From contig JAKUCV010000303.1 of NCBI GenBank assembly GCA_028386065.3, positions 26,964 through 90,963 of the forward strand: a stretch of DNA of 64,000 bases, in the 5' to 3' direction. Of the stretch, positions 23,675-35,655 are shown piece by piece (position 1 is the stretch's first letter; each line of letters starts with the position of its first letter). The notes beneath the pieces were generated by a model, which was not told the origin of the DNA, did not search any database, and saw only the letters and a program-made list of their open reading frames with translations. This DNA comes from Turnera subulata. Taxonomy: Eukaryota; Streptophyta; Magnoliopsida; Malpighiales; Passifloraceae. Made by a program: the position numbers and the translations under genes.

Positions 23675-24351
23675 GTTTTTCTACTCTCCAATCTGGGGGG
23701 TGCGCTTGTTTTCTTTGATGGTTTTTTAGAGGGAGAGAAGAAGAGAAGATTCTACTAACAATACTAGTATTTGACAATTAGGCCTTCCCAGTATCAAGTT
23801 TCGACACTCTGTCACTCCCCCCATTTGCCTTTTTGCCCATAGCTTTTCTTTTCCCCCTTTTCAGTCTCTGGTTTTTCTTTTTTTTTCCCCTTTTTTTTTC
23901 CCCCTTTTTTGGGGAATAAATTAAGATGATGGTCACTTGATTGTGAGATTGTGTAATGTTTGGTCAAAAATTTGGCACAAAATTGACAATCCTCTCTTAG
24001 AGTGTATCTCCTGCAATAAAAGCAGAGGAGGAAGATATTTTCTGATGGCTATCGAATGATAAAAGAAGAAAAAACAATGTAACGCGTTAATGATTAATTA
24101 ATACCTCACCTCTGCATCACCATCTTTCGGTTTGAATTAAAGAAAAAAGCCATAAATATCCGCCTCCCCCTTATATTTTTAAGATTGTGCGGTATCCTTT
24201 CTAAATAATACAAATATGATATTACTTTTAAAGTAAACTTAACAACTATTTTTTTCCTATTTTGTATTTAGATGCCAAAAATAAAATTTAGAAATCTAAA
24301 TTTTGGTAACTAACTTAGATTATCATGTTTTGGTAAGGCATACTGTATTCT
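23675..24351. other. Gene-free stretch between the SBH promoter and the long LTR
   Basis: Poly-T and poly-C rich near 23870-23915, otherwise AT-rich. It could hold distal promoter sequence of SBH. Nothing else is supported. Confidence 0.6.
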
Positions 24352-24636
24352 CCTTATGAAACACCCCGACCTAAATTTACCCAACACACAGCATTTACCG
24401 GATAACAGTGCCGACACGTGGCACAACAGTAAATACAACAGAAAAATCCGGCCCAACGGCCCAAAGACAATATCATGTCACCCGACCTCGGGGACATCAA
24501 CAATAGCACAGCGAGAGCAATTTTTAATAATCACAGCAATAGTATGAATCAACTCGATGCAAATCTAAGGATCCAGATCCGTCAGAGGAGATGCTGCAGC
24601 CTGCCATAATGCATACCTGCACAAAGAACAGCGTAG

Positions 24637-24682
24637 CCTGCCGATGGGGCAGGTGAGGGGTGAGATTCTCCATAATCTCACC
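24637..24682. repeat. Paired hairpins in the long LTR
   Basis: CCTGCC (24637-24642) pairs with GGCAGG (24648-24653), and GGTGAGATT (24659-24667) pairs with AATCTCACC (24674-24682). The related LTR has two hairpins at the same place, at 45092-45107 and 45124-45144, with different stem sequence for the first. Confidence 0.7.
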
Positions 24683-25701
24683 GACACATAACCCATGATG
24701 TACAGCAAAGCAAATACTTAACAGTCAAAGCACATCAATACGGCATACGAGTATTGAACAGACGACTGAACAAATACAGTCATAAAGAACAATGCAGACT
24801 ATGCAAATGTCTACCCCATCGACTATGCAATGCACTGAGCACTCAACGCCTCGCAGACTGTACGATACTCTGGTGCCCGACCAGGACACCTCAACTCAAC
24901 TACATATTGGGTAACCGACCCAGTCTCAACAGACTATACAACACGTACTCTAGTCCTGACAGACTATACTCAACAGAGGTTCCTTATCGTATGATAACAT
25001 ACCGTTACTGTGCTTGCCGATCATCTAACCCGGTACCAAAATAAACAATCTCAAAATCACGTGAGTCTCGCTCACCGGGTAGCCGGCAACCTGCACGGAC
25101 CATACCCAATCAACATCACAAACCGGTCCCCGGATAGAATCACAACACAGCAACAGCAACAGCAGCCACCACAGCAACTCGTAACCACAACAATAATTCT
25201 TATTAAACTCGACCTCTGGGTATCGACATACCCTTAGAAATAACAATCATCCAACCGTCGACCACAGCCGACAACCAACATATCTCTAAATTCGGTCAAA
25301 ACCGACAAGTGATACTCATCTGACAATCATCAAAGAAACCGAAAACAAACAAAGGACAACTGGCAACTGATGCCAACAACAATAGACCACTCACGACCAA
25401 CGACAACAAACAACACCCGCAAACCGGCAACCTATGCCGACCACGGGCAACCGACTATACTGAGGACTGTCAACCTCCCAAGGTATGATCATGGGACATC
25501 ATGCAAATGAACATATCACATCACAACCCAACAAAGCAAAAATACATCTTAATCAAGACTAAGCCTAGGCCAAAAGAATATCTTTTATTATTACCAATTT
25601 TATCTTCTAGGCCCCGTCACTGGACAAGCTAGGGTCGTACCAGGTTATCAATTAATTCCGGATGCCAGGTCAAAGAGAACCATACCAAACCTTACCATAC
25701 C

Positions 25702-25858
25702 GGGACCACGTCCCAAAATATCATACCATATCGGGTTGAACAACCCAAAGTAACCATACCGGGTTCAACAACCCAAAATATCCATACCGGATTCAACAAC
25801 CCAAAATAACCATACCGGATTCAACAACCCAAAATAACCATACCGGGTTCAACAACCC
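25702..25858. repeat. Six-unit hairpin array, 28 bp period
   Basis: Units start at 25702, 25733, 25761, 25789, 25817 and 25845. Each has a CCATACC-like lead followed by a 5 bp inverted repeat around a 3-4 base loop: GGGAC-CAC-GTCCC in the first, GGGTT-GAAC-AACCC in the second, GGGTT-CAAC-AACCC in the third and sixth. The fourth and fifth have GGATT against AACCC with one mismatch. The array lies between the two LTR blocks shared with 44787-47079. Confidence 0.8.
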
Positions 25859-28559
25859 AAACCAAGTAACCGACCATAGTATCCCAAAATTAATTTTCAA
25901 ACCATCGGATCGTACCACTACTTTCCACGTGACAATTAAATCATCATCTCAAATTCAATTTCCAATTTCCATTTCATTATCCTTTATCCTTTTCCCAATT
26001 ATTCATAGTCAACAGTCCAACATCAATAATAACCAAGAATCAACAACACAGTCCAACAACCACAACAGCAATAATCACAACAGTCAATTAACCAACAATG
26101 AACATCTCAGCAGTTCAATCAAACAGCAAAGCACACAAAGTATTACATGCAACATATCAAATGTTATCCATCCTCACAACAAATATCAACAAATATCACA
26201 AAGATACCAACAACAATAAACCATAAGATGCAATGGAACCTATGTAGTTCCAAGACCAACCATCCCGGCTATCACGGGTGGAATGACGTATATGCAACCT
26301 CACCTGATACTCTTCGGAAGCCGACATCCGGTTAAGTCTTGATATTCCTATAATATAACAACAGTAATTACTTATAATGCACAAACAAGATGATTATGCA
26401 TGATGCCGGTTAACAGTTATTAGACGGCTTATCTGTTCATTTTACTATCTCCACAATTATCTTATTACCAACAGTTCATCCGACTTGGTGGTAATTAATT
26501 TAATCCAACGGTTATATCAAGTGTACTTGATTAAATCAAAAACCGAAACCGAGCGCCCAAGCCAATATCCCGGCCCTTAGGTCGCTTAAGATAAGAAAAT
26601 ACATAAATACACAAATACGTTATATAAATTATATATAAAAAATTATATTTAATAAATAAATTGAATCATGACCCATACTCATGGTCTATTCAATACTAAA
26701 TAATATTTCATAAGGTAATTATCCTCGATCAAATAATATTAATAAATAAATATTCATCTAATAAGAAAAGGTTATAAAACAGTAAATACGTAAAATGGCA
26801 TGTAAGTAATATACCCGATAGTAATACCGTTAAATAGAAAATATCATCATCGGTAAGAAATCATTTTATAGTTGAAATACGGTATAAGTAAATATTTGTA
26901 ACTGTACGTATATATATCCGATAATACCAAAAATTAATGGTCGAAATATTATAACCTTGAATAAAATAAAATCTTAGATAAATAATACTTCAAATTAATA
27001 TTCTGTTAATAAAACCGTTAAATGAAAACAATACCATTGATACTAAATTAACGAAAATAATACCATTGATAATAAATAAACTTAGCCGATCATATGGTAG
27101 GAAATAGTTGCATTGTAATGTTGCAAAAGAAATAATCTTTTCCAAATACGTTTGTGCCTATATAACTAGCAAACTTAAGTAGAGTTAACAGTAGTAGTAA
27201 TACTATAGCTCATTAAATAATATAACAGATGTTTAATATTTAAATAGAATGAAATTCATACATAATAATATAGCAGATAAATGTAAAATCACTAGCTAAA
27301 AATAATACAACCGATAATAAGATAATATAATAGATTTATAACATTTCATCAAACTAATAATACAAAATAAACAACATATGTCCGGTTCATATTAATATTC
27401 TAAAAGTATAATAATAAAACATCTTATGGCCATAAAGTAAATTCCGTTCAGATATATACTCATCAAACTTATAAATACATAATTAAATCCAAATAGATGA
27501 TATCGTTTTTAATCCGTAAATTAAATCATTTACCACTTAATTATATAATTCGTCCATATGTATATATATTACTCATCCATCGATTTTGTTATTAGGTCCG
27601 TCAAACGCTTATATGTCACGGGAACATGGGCCTCCGCACGTTCGGCCCGTTTCCGAGTCCGTTGTGCAAACCGAGCCCAAACCCGAGCTCATGGTATAAA
27701 CGAGTCCATGGAATTACCGAAGCAACCCGTCCACCGAGTTCCGCTTCTTGAGGAACGCACTGTTCACATCGGAGTTGCCCGGGTCTCGCCGGAAAATTCC
27801 CGGGACACCGGAAGCTCGCCGGATTCCGGCTGGAACTGTTCACAGAAGCCCACAACACAACCAATGTCCTCTGCTATTGTTCATCGCCTGACCAAACACC
27901 ATTACCACACCACCAGAACAACAATTCGACCATCAACATGCTCGCCATCATCGCCATAACAAACAACACAACAATCCGCATCCACTGCAACACCCAAATC
28001 CATACTCGGTTTAGCAACACAGGGTCTCAGCATAGAACCGAGACAGAAGAGAAGAAATCGAGAGACAGGGAGGAGAAAGAAGGATCGGGCGTCACAGCTT
28101 ACCCATACGGCAGTGGCTCGAGCTTGGTTTCTTCGATCGGAACACGAGCAGCGGCTGGCGGGGAGGGAGGCGGAAGGAAAAGGAGGCGGCGAAGGGAGGG
28201 CCGGCGGCTGCAGGCATGTCGGCAGCGAGGCAAACTCGCTTGTCGGCGGCGGTGTGAGGGGCGTCGCTGTCGGCTGCAGCGACGAGAGATAGAAAGGGTG
28301 GCGAGAAGCGACGACTTGCTCGTCGTCGTGGAGGCTGCGTCGGCAGCATCAAGAGGAGGGGACGACAACTCGTCGGGTTCCACTCCATAGATCGGCGGCG
28401 AGAACACGAAGAGGAGAGCGGTGTCGGGCTAGCCTTGGAATGGTGGCGACAGTCGCGAGCAGGAGCAAGGCGGCGGTGTCGCTCCTCTGCTCGGTGGTGG
28501 CTTCAACGGTGGTGAGGTGGAGGGGAGCAGGAGCGAGGAAGCGGCGGCGGTCGCGATAG

Positions 28560-28880
28560 CGGCAGGGGAGGAAGAGGAGAAAGGATGGTGATGACTTCGG
28601 CTTGGGAGAGGGAGGAACTGATGGGTGTGCGTGGCTCGGTGAAGGAGGGAGGAAAGAAATTGGTGAAGAAGTAGATGAGGAAGGAGGAAGAAGACAAGGG
28701 AAAAAGATGAAAAGAAAGAAAGAGAGGGGAGGGCCGGTTGGTCACGGGAAAAAGGTGTGGGCGGCTGGAAGAAAAAGAAAAAGAGGAAAGGAAGGAAAGA
28801 AAGAAAGATAAGAAAGAAAAGAAAGAAAAGAGAAGAGAAAAGAAAGGAAAGGAAAGAAAGAAGAGTGGCCACGTGGCAAG
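28560..28880. repeat. Purine tract in the long LTR
   Basis: GGAAGAAGG grading into AAAGAAAG repeats on the plus strand. Long open frames on both strands here are products of low complexity, not genes. Confidence 0.7.
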
Positions 28881-29497
28881 CCACGATTGGCCGGACCGGA
28901 TTTTTATGTCGGGATAACGTGATCGCAGGGGTACTCTCGTCTTTCCTTCCCGAATCTGAAAATACAACTTGGACTCGAAAAAATCCGATTGATTCTCCTG
29001 AGCGTCGTCCAAGTCTCAGAATTGAAAACCAAGGCTCGGTTAACGAAAGACACTCCAAAACGCGTATCGGTCGAAGTTACATTAAACCTTGTGTTTAACA
29101 TTTTAACTTAATCTTTGTAAAACAAAAACTTAATTTAACAATTATTCTTTTATAAAATTCAAAATAAATCTTCAAATATTAATATATAAAATATCATAGA
29201 AATAAAAGATGAAATTTCTTTTTAAATTATAATTAGTAAATTATTGCAACAAAATATATCATAACAAAATAATAATAATATAACTATTAATGTTGATTAG
29301 AAAATAATAAAAATGATAGTATCAATAATAACAATAATAATTATTTTGTGAGTAGTAAAAATAATAGTAAAAATAATGAAAATTGACTTGAATTGGTGAA
29401 ATTTTTAATTAACCACGATAAAATTTTATTAACCACCGTAAAAGTCAAAACAACTTGGTAAAAATCACGAAAATTTTACCCGGGTCGTTACACCTTA

Positions 29498-29906
29498 AAC
29501 CCCAAAGTCTAGTTTTCGAGTCCTGGTTGAAGCGGGTGTATGGAAATTGTACTATTGATAGTGGTCCCACCTCACAAGGATGATGCGTCGAGCCATAGGG
29601 AGAAATTAGTCTGCTAATCGACTATGATACTCTTCTAGCATTTAAAAAGAAAATATATGCTGTTTATTGGAGGAAATAAAAAATCTTGAGCCGATTTTAC
29701 ATTAAATTGTTTGTATTGGCATATTTTGATTGTCATTGCTTTGTTTCCAAATCTTCCTTTAAAATTTCTAATTTCCCTCCTTAAAAAATTAGATATGTTG
29801 AATTTGTTTGATTGTTAATAAAAATGCAAGTCATTAAATATTTACCCAAATATATTATTTCTTTCAATAAGTCAATTAAATGCAAGTCAAACTTATCTAT
29901 AAGGGT
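29498..29906. other. Gene-free stretch between the long LTR and the Pack-MULE
   Basis: AT-rich sequence with no frame or repeat structure that I can support. Confidence 0.6.
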
Positions 29907-30429
29907 ATTTTTTAACAATAATGCTATTTGCCACTACATACATCACCCTTGAAAATTTCAAATTTCAAGGATGAGGTGGCATCCTATATGTCTAAATAAT
30001 AAATTTATGATTAAATACTGATTAGATATATTAATTAGTCATTAAAGATAAAAATATGGAAAACTTAATTTCTCTTCCTCAATTGTTTTCTTTCTTCTTC
30101 TTCTCAGCGAGAGCTAATATCTCTTCTTCAATTATTTTGCTTCTGCTTCCTCTCGCCTCGCCGGCAACAAAAGTTCCAGGAAGAAAAAAAAATCAAAATT
30201 TTGTCAATCTACATCCATCTTTTCCTTGTTCAAAATTTGCAAAAATGGTGATCCGGTTGTAATTGTACAGGAAAAACAAAGTTTTCCTATAATTCTTTGG
30301 GTATCTCCACAAGAATTATCGGCATCTTCAATATTCTCGTTGTTATCAAGGTGTATGGTTATTGCTAATGTTCATTTCGACATCAGGATTTGTTTCGAAG
30401 AATTTTTTTTTGTCTGAAAAGAGTATATC

Positions 30430-30860
30430 ATTCAACCAAAACTGTGAAAATACAGAGTTCAAAATACAAAGGAATAGGCTCAATGCGCCAGCGCTCTCCT
30501 ATCCCTTTCCAAGGGTCAATAATTACTGGAGGAGGTGAGCTAAGGATAGGTAGACTTGGACCAAAATTGGGAGCTAACATGGCTAATTCATAAGCTATCT
30601 GATTAGCTTCCCCCTGTAAAAAGAAAAGGATACACAACCATGTAAGTGCACAAAAGTGACAATCTCTTTACAAACATCATCCAGATCAAAATCAGTCATT
30701 TGTAGATCATTCAACCAGCTCACAGCCATCTCCAAACTAGATTCAATTTGGAGGCCTTGACAAGCTAAATTCACAGCAATTTGGCACACAAAAAGAATGG
30801 CCTTCAACTCAGCAATGAACGAAGAATAGACCCCAAATCAGCCTCAAAACCCAAGAAATC
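30430..30860 (-). pseudogene. Captured RNase H-like (RVT_3) fragment
   Basis: The minus strand reads LKAILFVCQIAVNLACQGLQIESSLEMAVSWLND, the E-x-x-A...GL..A and E-S/D stretch of RNase H-like domains. After a frameshift it reads EANQIAYELAMLAPNFGP, the C-terminal R-x-x-N-x-x-A-x-x-L part. Such domains occur in LINEs and in stand-alone plant genes. Either could be the donor. It is inside the Pack-MULE and out of frame. Confidence 0.6.
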
Positions 30861-31009
30861 TTTGAGAGCTTACAAAGCACCATTTTATTTATGGAGGTGG
30901 AGAGAGATGGGAAAAAGGAACACTTAGCTAAACGGTTGGTTTTTGTATTTTCGCAGGTGGTAATAAAGGTGCCTTATTAGACCCATCAACAACTTTTGGC
31001 GGTTGAGCT

Positions 31010-31607
31010 ATGGCATGTAGTTCATTAACTATATACTCCCGGGTAACTAAAGCCACAAAATTAGATGTGCTCAGGGAACACAATGGCCTTCATCGTTCAA
31101 GTTCTAGCAAGGATTTGTGCAGCCGAGATGGTATTCGAGGATCCTCATCAGACAACCATCTTTGTTGTTCCATGAACAGAGTACAAGCCACATCAACGCC
31201 ACCAAAGCTAAAGAGCAGTCGTTCCTTTGGGATCTTCCCTTTCTAAATATCTTCTTCCATTATCCCAAACTCTCTCAGATCATTTGTGTTTGACCCGAAA
31301 ACCAGTTCGGATATAAGTACAACAGAGAAGGATGACAACATTGTTGAAAGTACTTCTGTGGCTGGTGGTGGTACTGAAGAAGAGATGGAAAAAAGACCAA
31401 ATTGGATGGACAGGCTATATGAGATCAGTTCCCATTAGCGGAACAAGCAGCAGCAAAAGGAGGAGGGTGAAGATGGAGGCGTTGTTTATGATGAAGACAA
31501 AAAGTTTGATTGTAGTTGTGATGATGATGAGGGAGGTTGCTTGGTAGGTTATGACTCCGACGAGGAAGGTAAGGAAGAAGAAATAAAATATAACCCTGAA
31601 ACAGAGT
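31010..31607 (+). pseudogene. Captured N-terminal exon of a PLIP1-type plastid lipase gene
   Basis: The plus strand reads MACSSLTIYS, then LDVLREHNGLHRSSSSKDL, then IRGSSSDNHLCCSMNR and PKLKSSRSFGIFPF. After an in-frame stop at 31244-31246 the same frame continues SSSIIPNSLRSFVFDP and RPNWMDRLYEISSH, another stop, then RNKQQQKEEGED and an acidic CSCDDDEGGCLVGYDSDEEG. This is the order and spacing of the N-terminal region of plant PLIP lipases (class 3 lipase, chloroplast glycerolipid sn-1 acyl hydrolases) before the catalytic domain. The catalytic GxSxG domain is absent. Two in-frame stops make it a pseudogene; the frame is otherwise conserved for nearly 200 codons. Confidence 0.75.
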
Positions 31608-31986
31608 GATCGATCTAAATTTTTGGGTTTTCTTTTTTTTTAATCCTTAATTATAAGGAAACTTTATTTTTCCTGTACAATAACAACGGATCACCTTCCT
31701 TTAATTTTTTCAAATTCAGACAAGGAAAAGAAGGATGTAGATTGAGAAAAGTTTGATTTTTTTTTTCTTCCTGTAACTTTTGCTGCCGGCGAGGCGAGAG
31801 GAAGAAGAAAGAAAACAATTGAGGGAGAGATATTAAGTTTTCCATATTTTTATCTTTAATGACTAATTAATGTATCTAATCAGTATTTAATCATAAATTT
31901 ATTATTTAGACACATAGGATGACACCTCACCCCTGAAAATTCAAGGGTGATATATGTAGTGGCAAATAACATTATTGATTTTTTAA

Positions 31987-32250
31987 TTATTAAAACCTCA
32001 AAAGTCAATTAGTGACATCAAAACTAAACATATGCCTTAATTAAGGCACAAAATTAAAATAAAAAAACAAATATGGTTACAAATTATTTTCTGAAATATA
32101 AATTGAATAAAGAGAGAAAATCTTGTTGGACTTAATATACTTAAACCAAAATGCGGAGTTTTTAAGTTTGAATCTTGTAGAAGCTAAATATCACTCAGTG
32201 AAAGTTCGCGTTCTTGTCATTATATAAATAAAATGAAAACATGTGAAATG
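31987..32250. other. AT-rich spacer before the gypsy remnant
   Basis: No coding or structural feature seen. The left edge of the gypsy LTR may lie in this stretch (a TGTTGG at 32123 or a TGTTTGATATGG at 32257), but neither has a matching flank. Confidence 0.4.
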
Positions 32251-32256
32251 AGAACG

Positions 32257-34143
32257 TTGTTTGATATGGGTTGAAAACACCAAATCCGCCCACACATTAA
32301 TTGGCCAATACAAAAAGCCCAATCTAAGCTTTTTAAACTATGATTATAGACCGGTCATCATCCACACAAAAATGTGGACCAAAAGGGCCCCCAAGAGCCC
32401 AATACTCACCAAGCCTTAAACCCCATTCATCCAGTTGCGGACCTTGTTCACAACGGTCGCACAGTACTCTTCGGGCAAACAGGGTCCTGGTTTCCTACCC
32501 CAAAACCCGGAACTTGGCAGCCAAACTTCCTCAATATGACTTAGAGGAGCCAAGGGCCTATAAAATAGGCACCCCACCATTGCTTAAGCTTTTTCCAACC
32601 TCTCCCAAGCTTACAAGTTACAATATACAAGCTTGTATTATTCTCTCCTTGGATTGTATTAGTTCTTCAAAGATTGTACTCAAACTATACTCCAATTGTA
32701 CTCATTCTTACACATCAATAAAATTCCTATTTTCTTTACTACATTCATTGCCGATCATAGTAGGAGAGACACCATCCCTCACGAGAATGCTTTTCACAAC
32801 CCTTCCCCATGACGGCAAGGAGAAGCCTAAGGTGGAAAAGAGACATCTCCCCCTCCGGTGAGGAGGAAACACCCTTGGAAACTCCCAGAGAGACCATCCA
32901 TGCCACTCCCGTGTTGGCTTCAACCTCGTGCCGCAGAAAAGAAAAGGTTAGCAACAACTCTCAACTCTAAGAGGTCCATTCAAGAATAAATCAATTGTAT
33001 TCCACTTTGATGGCGCTCAAGGGAAACCAAAAGCGTTCGTTGCAGCACAAGGAGACTCCTAAGCGTCGGGAGAACCCATTTGCAGGAGGGGATTCCTTCG
33101 GTGACGACGGGGACACCCATCCGGTGGCAGATTTGGCCCAAGCCAAGGACCCCAACTGGCTACCCAACAACGAGAGTGCAGATACAGGCAGCCTGCGCAA
33201 CACTTCAAAATGCCGGGATCCTTGTAGGATGTCACGTAGCCAAGCCATGATTTCCCCTCTCACGCAGGAGCTGATAAACTGAAAGCTAGCTAAGAAGTTC
33301 AAAATCAAGCAGCTTGACACCTATAGTGGCACCACGGAGCCGACAAGGCATGTGGCCCATGTACGGACCATGTTGGAGTTACAAACCACGGACGAGGCAG
33401 TGTTTTGCAGGATGATAGTACCGACTTTCGTGATGACGCACAGGATTGGTACAACGGGTTATCTCCAAGCTCAATAACCTCATTCGCCGATTTGGCAAAA
33501 AAGCTGGTTGAGAGGTTCCGGGCTTGTATCCCGCAACGAAGGGAGTGCGTCCACTTCTTCAACATACGACAAAATGACACTGAGACTCTGCGAGACTACA
33601 TCGCACGTTTCATTAAGGAAATGCTACAGGTGGAGGACCTGAATGTAGGAGTCGCCGTAGAGGCCAACAAAAGAGGTTCCGCCTACGGGATTTCAAAAAT
33701 TCACTCTCCCGGCTCCCACCGGCAACCATCGCGCAGCTAGTGGAAAGGGCTACCAAGTACATACGATAGGACGACATGTTTTGGGCAAACAAAACTGAAG
33801 GGTACTCTCAGGGACCCAAATAGAAGGAGAAAATCAACTCCGAGAACAAGAATCCTAAAAAGCCAAAAAGGGACTTCCGAGACAATTCCATTCAGCTTCC
33901 GCCGCTGGCGGTACCCAAAGCCCACATTTTAGCTGCTGTCTCCACACGAGAGGACATCGAAATACAGTGGCCCAAACAGGTCAAGGTACCTAACGGGGCC
34001 AAGGACTGATCGAGATATTGCAAGTTCCATCAAGACCATGGCCATGACACGAAAGATTGTTTCCAGCTAAAACAAAAAATAGAGCGCCTTATCCGAACCG
34101 GACATTTGAAAGAATTCATCTGGGAAGCAAGAAAAGGTCCGGA
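32257..34143 (+). mobile_element. Ty3/gypsy remnant: LTR end, leader and gag
   Basis: An LTR-like region has TATAAAATA at 32559-32567 and AATAAA near 32717, so it looks like a promoter and R region. It is followed by a leader and a decayed gag from 33009. No protease, RT or integrase follows, because the sequence is cut at 34143 by the start of another LTR. The left boundary is uncertain. Confidence 0.6.
33009..34143 (+). pseudogene. Gypsy gag remnant (retrotrans_gag fold plus zinc-knuckle-like tail)
   Basis: The frame opens MALKGNQKRS and has a stop at 33280-33282. It then reads KQLDTYSGTTEPTRHVAHV...LELQTTDEAVF, changes frame near 33415, and continues WYNGLSPSSITSFADLAKKLVERF and IRQNDTETLRDYIARF. 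This is the gag core of plant Tat/Athila/Ogre-like elements. A final CKFHQDHGHDTKDC segment (34019-34060) stands in for the knuckle, and LKEFIWEARK ends the reading. At least one stop and two frameshifts are present. Confidence 0.75.
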
Positions 34144-35655
34144 TGTGAGGATCTGACCAAAAGTTAATTTGATCCCTTACGTACATCAAAGGAGTCGCCA
34201 CCCGAATTTTATTAAGGACAAAATTTAGGGAAAAACCTTGACCTCCATAACCCGCAGCAGCCAGTCATAGCGAACCAAAGATATAGGATTCAGGGGTTCG
34301 TCATAGATGGGATAATGTTAGGCACCCATCCATGTTGGGGCGAAATTATGTGCAATTGAAGATCCCTGCATGCCTTATGCACAAACAACACAATAACGAA
34401 ATAAAAGAAACTGGAACAAAAGTAAAACAGGAAATAAACACATATTTGAGCTTGAGATTCCACCACTAGAATCCACCTACGTACTCCGGCAACCGGATTC
34501 AAAGCCACATAGTTCTTACATGGCATCACACGACAAACACTGCAACATCAATACTACTGCAGTAATATCAACATCAAAGCCACAACATTAACCTCACAAT
34601 CATAACATCAACACCACAACAATATCGCGACAACACATCCCAATGCACAACTTGGCGACATCACAGCAACATCAACATCACAATAGCAGTATTAACATCA
34701 TGACAATAACCTCGATATCACAACAGTAGCATTAAAATCATAGCGACATCACAACATCAACACAACACACAACTCAAAGCAAAATAACAACAAACAAATT
34801 TGGCTTGCATCTCTACATCTCGAGACTACCTACATACCCGGGTCACGGGGTCAAAGCCACGTAGTTCTAACAGTTCATCCACACCAATCACATCATCACA
34901 TTCACATCAAACATCTCAGCATCAAATAAGCATCAAATCATCATCAATCAAGCAACAATCAACAACCAAAGTCAAAAAGAAGTTTGGAACACTTACCTCG
35001 AGTTTCTGGACAAAAATTATGCGTTGAATTCAAGGCCAATTATTATAAAGAAAACGATCGAACCAGCCTCTTATCCCAATAGAAACGTTGTAGATCCACC
35101 TCGTAGCTTTCCAGAGAGTCTAAGATCGCAGAAATTTGATTTCTAGAACTCTAGATATCGTAGATTTACCAAGACTGTTCACAGCAGGTCCTTCCTCTCG
35201 GGTTCTCCACCTTTGCGTCAACTTCAAGCGTAATTATTATAAAGAAAACCGCCGATTCAGCTCCTGTAATCAACAGTAAAGTTGTAGTTCTATGTCTCAG
35301 CTTTATAAAGACACCAAGATCGTAACAAACCAATATCTAGAGCTCCAGATATTGCCGATTTACTGAGACTGCCCGTCGGGGCTCCTTCTACTCGGGTTCA
35401 CCGCCTCTTCTCCTCGGGATTGCGTTTGATTGCTTCTATGCCCTTTGATTTCACTCCTTCCCTGAAAAAATTAACAATAGAACACAACTAAAAAGAAATC
35501 ATGTGATGTCTAAGAGTAATAAGCTCAAGGAATTGACAAAACGATTTGGGAGAGTTTTTCCAAGCTATTGGGCTTAAGGGTGTGTGTGGAGAGAAAATTC
35601 GGTCAATTAAGTGTCTTGCCACCACTCCATAACCGGTTCTTGCCGGTTAAGAAAA
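34144..35655. mobile_element. Truncated LTR, relative of the solo LTR at 54798
   Basis: It starts TGTGAGGATCTGACC and shares with 54798-56851 a GTCGCCACCC..ATTTTATTAAG block, a TGTGCAATTGAAGATCCC block and a GGCTTGCATCTCTA block. ACATCAACA-rich low-complexity sequence lies in the middle. The 3' third present in the other copy is missing, so it is truncated at about 35655. No target duplication could be matched. Confidence 0.65.

Larger units (their letters stand above)
24357..29492. mobile_element. Very long solo LTR or LTR-like unit (5.1 kb)
   Basis: The unit starts TGAAACACCCCGACC and ends GGGTCGTTACA. It is flanked by identical CCTTA at 24352-24356 and 29493-29497, the 5 bp target duplication of LTR retrotransposons. 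The ends resemble LTRs of Ty3/gypsy chromoviruses of the Tekay/Del type; that lineage call is inference. The unit shares blocks with the 2.3 kb LTR at 44787-47079: the GCAGGTGAGGGGTGAG block, a CCCGTCAC..GG.(C)AAGCTAG block and a TACCACTACTT.CCACGTGAC block. No protease, RT or integrase is visible. It has an AT-rich middle (26.6-27.6 kb), a GC-rich part (28.1-28.56 kb) and a purine tract (28.56-28.88 kb). At 5.1 kb it is much longer than its relative. Confidence 0.8.
29916..31977. mobile_element. Pack-MULE with about 350 bp terminal inverted repeats and two captured fragments
   Basis: The left end CAATAATGCTATTTGCCACT matches the inverted right end CAATAATGTTATTTGCCACT. The similarity runs inward to about 30300 and 31640, including a CTCTCGCCTCGCCGGC block. 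Identical 9 bp target duplications ATTTTTTAA lie at 29907-29915 and 31978-31986. There is no transposase. The interior carries an RNase H-like fragment on the minus strand and the 5' coding part of a PLIP-type lipase on the plus strand. Both are broken. Confidence 0.92.

Noticed and set aside
28099..29058. Several long frames in the GC- and purine-rich part of the long LTR
   Set aside because: Open in many registers because of composition; low-complexity Ser/Phe/Pro or Arg/Lys products without domains.
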